Positions 62,615-64,000 of a stretch of 64,000 nucleotides of DNA are shown piece by piece. The stretch comes from Nitrincola tapanii (GTDB lineage: Bacteria; Pseudomonadota; Gammaproteobacteria; Pseudomonadales; Balneatricaceae): contig NZ_SMRS01000005.1 in assembly GCF_008368715.1 (NCBI RefSeq), forward strand, positions 186,001 through 250,000. The letters run 5' to 3'. The stretch's first letter is position 1, and each line of letters opens with the position of its first letter. The notes beneath the pieces are model-generated. The model was not told the DNA's origin. It saw only the letters and a list, made by a program, of their open reading frames with translations, and made no database searches. Made by a program: the position numbers and the translations under genes.

Positions 62615-63871
62615 ATGAATCCGATTACCTACATTTGCATTGCTTCCGAGTTCAACGTACCTGAGCTTGAAGCCTGCCTTGCTGTTCAGCCTTCGGATCT
62701 GGTGTTGATTGTCAGCAACTTTGAAAAAGCCTGCCAAGGTGCCCGGCGGCTTGCATCAACCGTAGAGAGAGCAATTCCCGGGATTAGGGTACATCGTCCA
62801 GATGAGCGCGAGCCTTTCGATGGCGAAGACATCCTCGCTGTTCAGCATTGGGTTAGAACCACCCTGATTCCCTATCTTGCGCAGCATATCTCCGCGAACA
62901 ATCAACAGATTCTGAATTTTACCGGCGGTACTAAAGCTCTGAGCTTGGCGCTGATTACTAACCTGAATTGCCGATATCTGCACTATAAAGGGATGGGTAA
63001 GAGCCGTATCCAAGTGCTGCAGCAAGATGGTCAGCAACTGCTGAGCGGTAGTGGTGATATTGAGCCGGTAACGGCAACACCTCTGCAGGTCGCTCAGTTG
63101 TATGCAGGTGATGTCAAAATTGGAACAGGGCTGCGGGGACAAGAAGAGCTGACCTCCGCATTAGCCAACGATATCTGGCGGGCATTGAAAGAAGAGGATG
63201 CTGGGCTGTTGCAGCTGTTTAATGCGTTGGACCGAATCTGGTCAGAGGGACGTGGTACAGCCGCTTTCTCTGACAGTAGTTTGGCGTTTTCGCTTGATGA
63301 ATTGCTCCAAGGGCAGGTGCCGGAGTCTACCCTGGTGGGATGGCTGAATCGGTTTGCACAACTGAATACGCATTACTTTTGCCTGCAGCAAAACCGGATA
63401 ATCATTCCCGGCAATGGGGCCAGAAAGCAGGGGAAATACCTGCGCCGTTGGATCAGTGGTGAATGGTTGGAAGAGTTGGCAGTCAATTGGTTGCAGCAGG
63501 GGGGTATGCCGGCAGCGCACATTGCCCGTGGTGTGATAGCGGACAGCCAGGCGAGCAATCTGTCTGAATCCGGCCGTGAAACAGACCTGTTTGTGCACCA
63601 TCGCGGTAGAAGTTATCTGGTCGAAATCAAGGCTGACCTGCCTCATGATGCCAATATGCGCTCGGCTGAACACCAATTGGCCAGCCTGGGCGATCGTTTT
63701 GGTAAAACTCAAAAGGTGTTGTTCATCGGCCCTCAATTGCAGCATAAGCTGATTGAGGATCAGCGCTGGCATCTTATTGAAGCACGTTTCAGTGGCAGTG
63801 GTATCCTGTTAGCCTTTGACAGATCCAGTTTGCTGCGAGCATTTGGTCTTGCAGCTGAGTCTGGAGTCTGA
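62615..63871 (+). CDS. Card1/Can2-type CARF nuclease (DUF1887 family)
   Basis: A 418-residue cyclic-oligoadenylate-activated nuclease. Residues ~1-150 are the CARF domain: YICIASEFNVPELEACLAVQ and the ligand motif ILNFTGGTKALSLALI. A winged-helix-like middle (~165-270) follows. Residues ~275-400 are a PD-(D/E)XK domain with D324 (GRETDLFV) and E337-I-K339 (YLVEIKAD). Characterised relatives bind cA4 and cut ssDNA/dsDNA and RNA, causing dormancy. It lies 163 bases after the array, on the same strand, with AGGA before ATG. All key nuclease residues appear intact. Confidence 0.9.
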   Translation: MNPITYICIASEFNVPELEACLAVQPSDLVLIVSNFEKACQGARRLASTVERAIPGIRVHRPDEREPFDGEDILAVQHWVRTTLIPYLAQHISANNQQILNFTGGTKALSLALITNLNCRYLHYKGMGKSRIQVLQQDGQQLLSGSGDIEPVTATPLQVAQLYAGDVKIGTGLRGQEELTSALANDIWRALKEEDAGLLQLFNALDRIWSEGRGTAAFSDSSLAFSLDELLQGQVPESTLVGWLNRFAQLNTHYFCLQQNRIIIPGNGARKQGKYLRRWISGEWLEELAVNWLQQGGMPAAHIARGVIADSQASNLSESGRETDLFVHHRGRSYLVEIKADLPHDANMRSAEHQLASLGDRFGKTQKVLFIGPQLQHKLIEDQRWHLIEARFSGSGILLAFDRSSLLRAFGLAAESGV

Positions 63872-63927
63872 GCCATGCCGGCTTTACTGCTGCTTCGTTT
63901 TTAAGACAGTTCAGGAACCTCATTTAT

Positions 63928-64000
63928 ATGGATATCACCATCCTCTTGCCCGGCGCGCCCTCCCAGCGTCCGCATCACTACATTAAAACGGCAGAGCTGC
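63928..64000 (+). CDS. start of an unknown gene cut by the window edge
   Basis: ATG 63928 with AGGAA upstream opens a frame (MDITILLPGAPSQRPHHYIK...) that runs to the end of the window, 24 codons. It lies 56 bases after the Card1/Can2-type gene and may belong to the same operon. Too short to identify. Confidence 0.5.
   Translation, partial: MDITILLPGAPSQRPHHYIKTAEL

Overview
The window reads as the chromosome of a Gammaproteobacterium, most likely an Oceanospirillales/Halomonadaceae-type heterotroph. The supporting signals are the suhB/trmJ/cysE/iscR order, adjacent zipA and ligA, a Pseudomonas-length LigA, a complete ccmABCDEFGHI set, flagellar export genes, and a DctBD-linked TAXI-type TRAP transporter with a UspA protein. 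Species cannot be fixed from sequence reading alone.

Layout. Positions 1-11.8 kb hold the 3' end of purA, suhB (minus strand), trmJ-cysE, and a long plus-strand iron-sulfur cluster operon: iscR-iscS-sufB-sufC-sufD-sufS-sufA-sufT-sufE. A near-consensus type-1 IscR site lies in its promoter. Scaffold IscU, the HscBA chaperones and ferredoxin are absent, so IscR here governs a SUF machine. 11.8-14.3 kb: FlhB-tail and FliK-like flagellar genes (minus). 14.4-21.6 kb: ccmA-I for c-type cytochrome maturation. 21.6-25.7 kb: zipA and ligA. 25.7-28.9 kb: ampD-mnmC-CBS protein (minus). 29-31.8 kb: nadC and a PilZ plus degenerate HD-GYP fusion. 31.9-39.3 kb: dctB-dctD, a sigma-54 promoter with exact GG-N10-GC spacing, fused TRAP permease, UspA and TAXI binding protein. 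39.6-41.8 kb: eutBC.

At 42.7 kb the chromosome changes character. A 3' half of an initiator tRNA-Met, still followed by its terminator, marks a probable integration site. To its right lie accessory genes: an Rpn-type nuclease, a remnant of a second Rpn gene, a duplicated DEDDh exonuclease with a small partner, an unknown protein and a large radical-SAM protein.

46.8-64 kb is a type III CRISPR-Cas locus of III-D-like design. The order is a truncated CARF gene remnant, then an HD-less Cas10 with an intact GGDD, a free Cas7, a Cas5-like protein with a helical (Cas11-like) C-terminal domain, a double Cas7 (Cas7-2x), a Csx19-like protein and a Cas7 with a large insertion. A convergent minus-strand operon follows: a Cas_NE0113-type CARF protein and three small or unknown genes. 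Then come Cas6 (minus), a leader, a 16-repeat/15-spacer array, and a Card1/Can2-type CARF-nuclease. Cas1/Cas2 are not in the window.

Inferred working model: Cas6 trims crRNAs; the Cas10-Cas7-Cas5/Cas11-Csx19 complex recognises target RNA; the GGDD cyclase makes cyclic oligoadenylate; and the CARF proteins act as effector(s) and/or ring nuclease. The most interesting parts are the III-D-like complex with separate Cas7 but fused Cas5-Cas11-like subunit, the uncharacterised genes between the CARF gene and cas6, the adjacent radical-SAM fusion, and the tRNA-fMet scar that suggests the whole block is an island.
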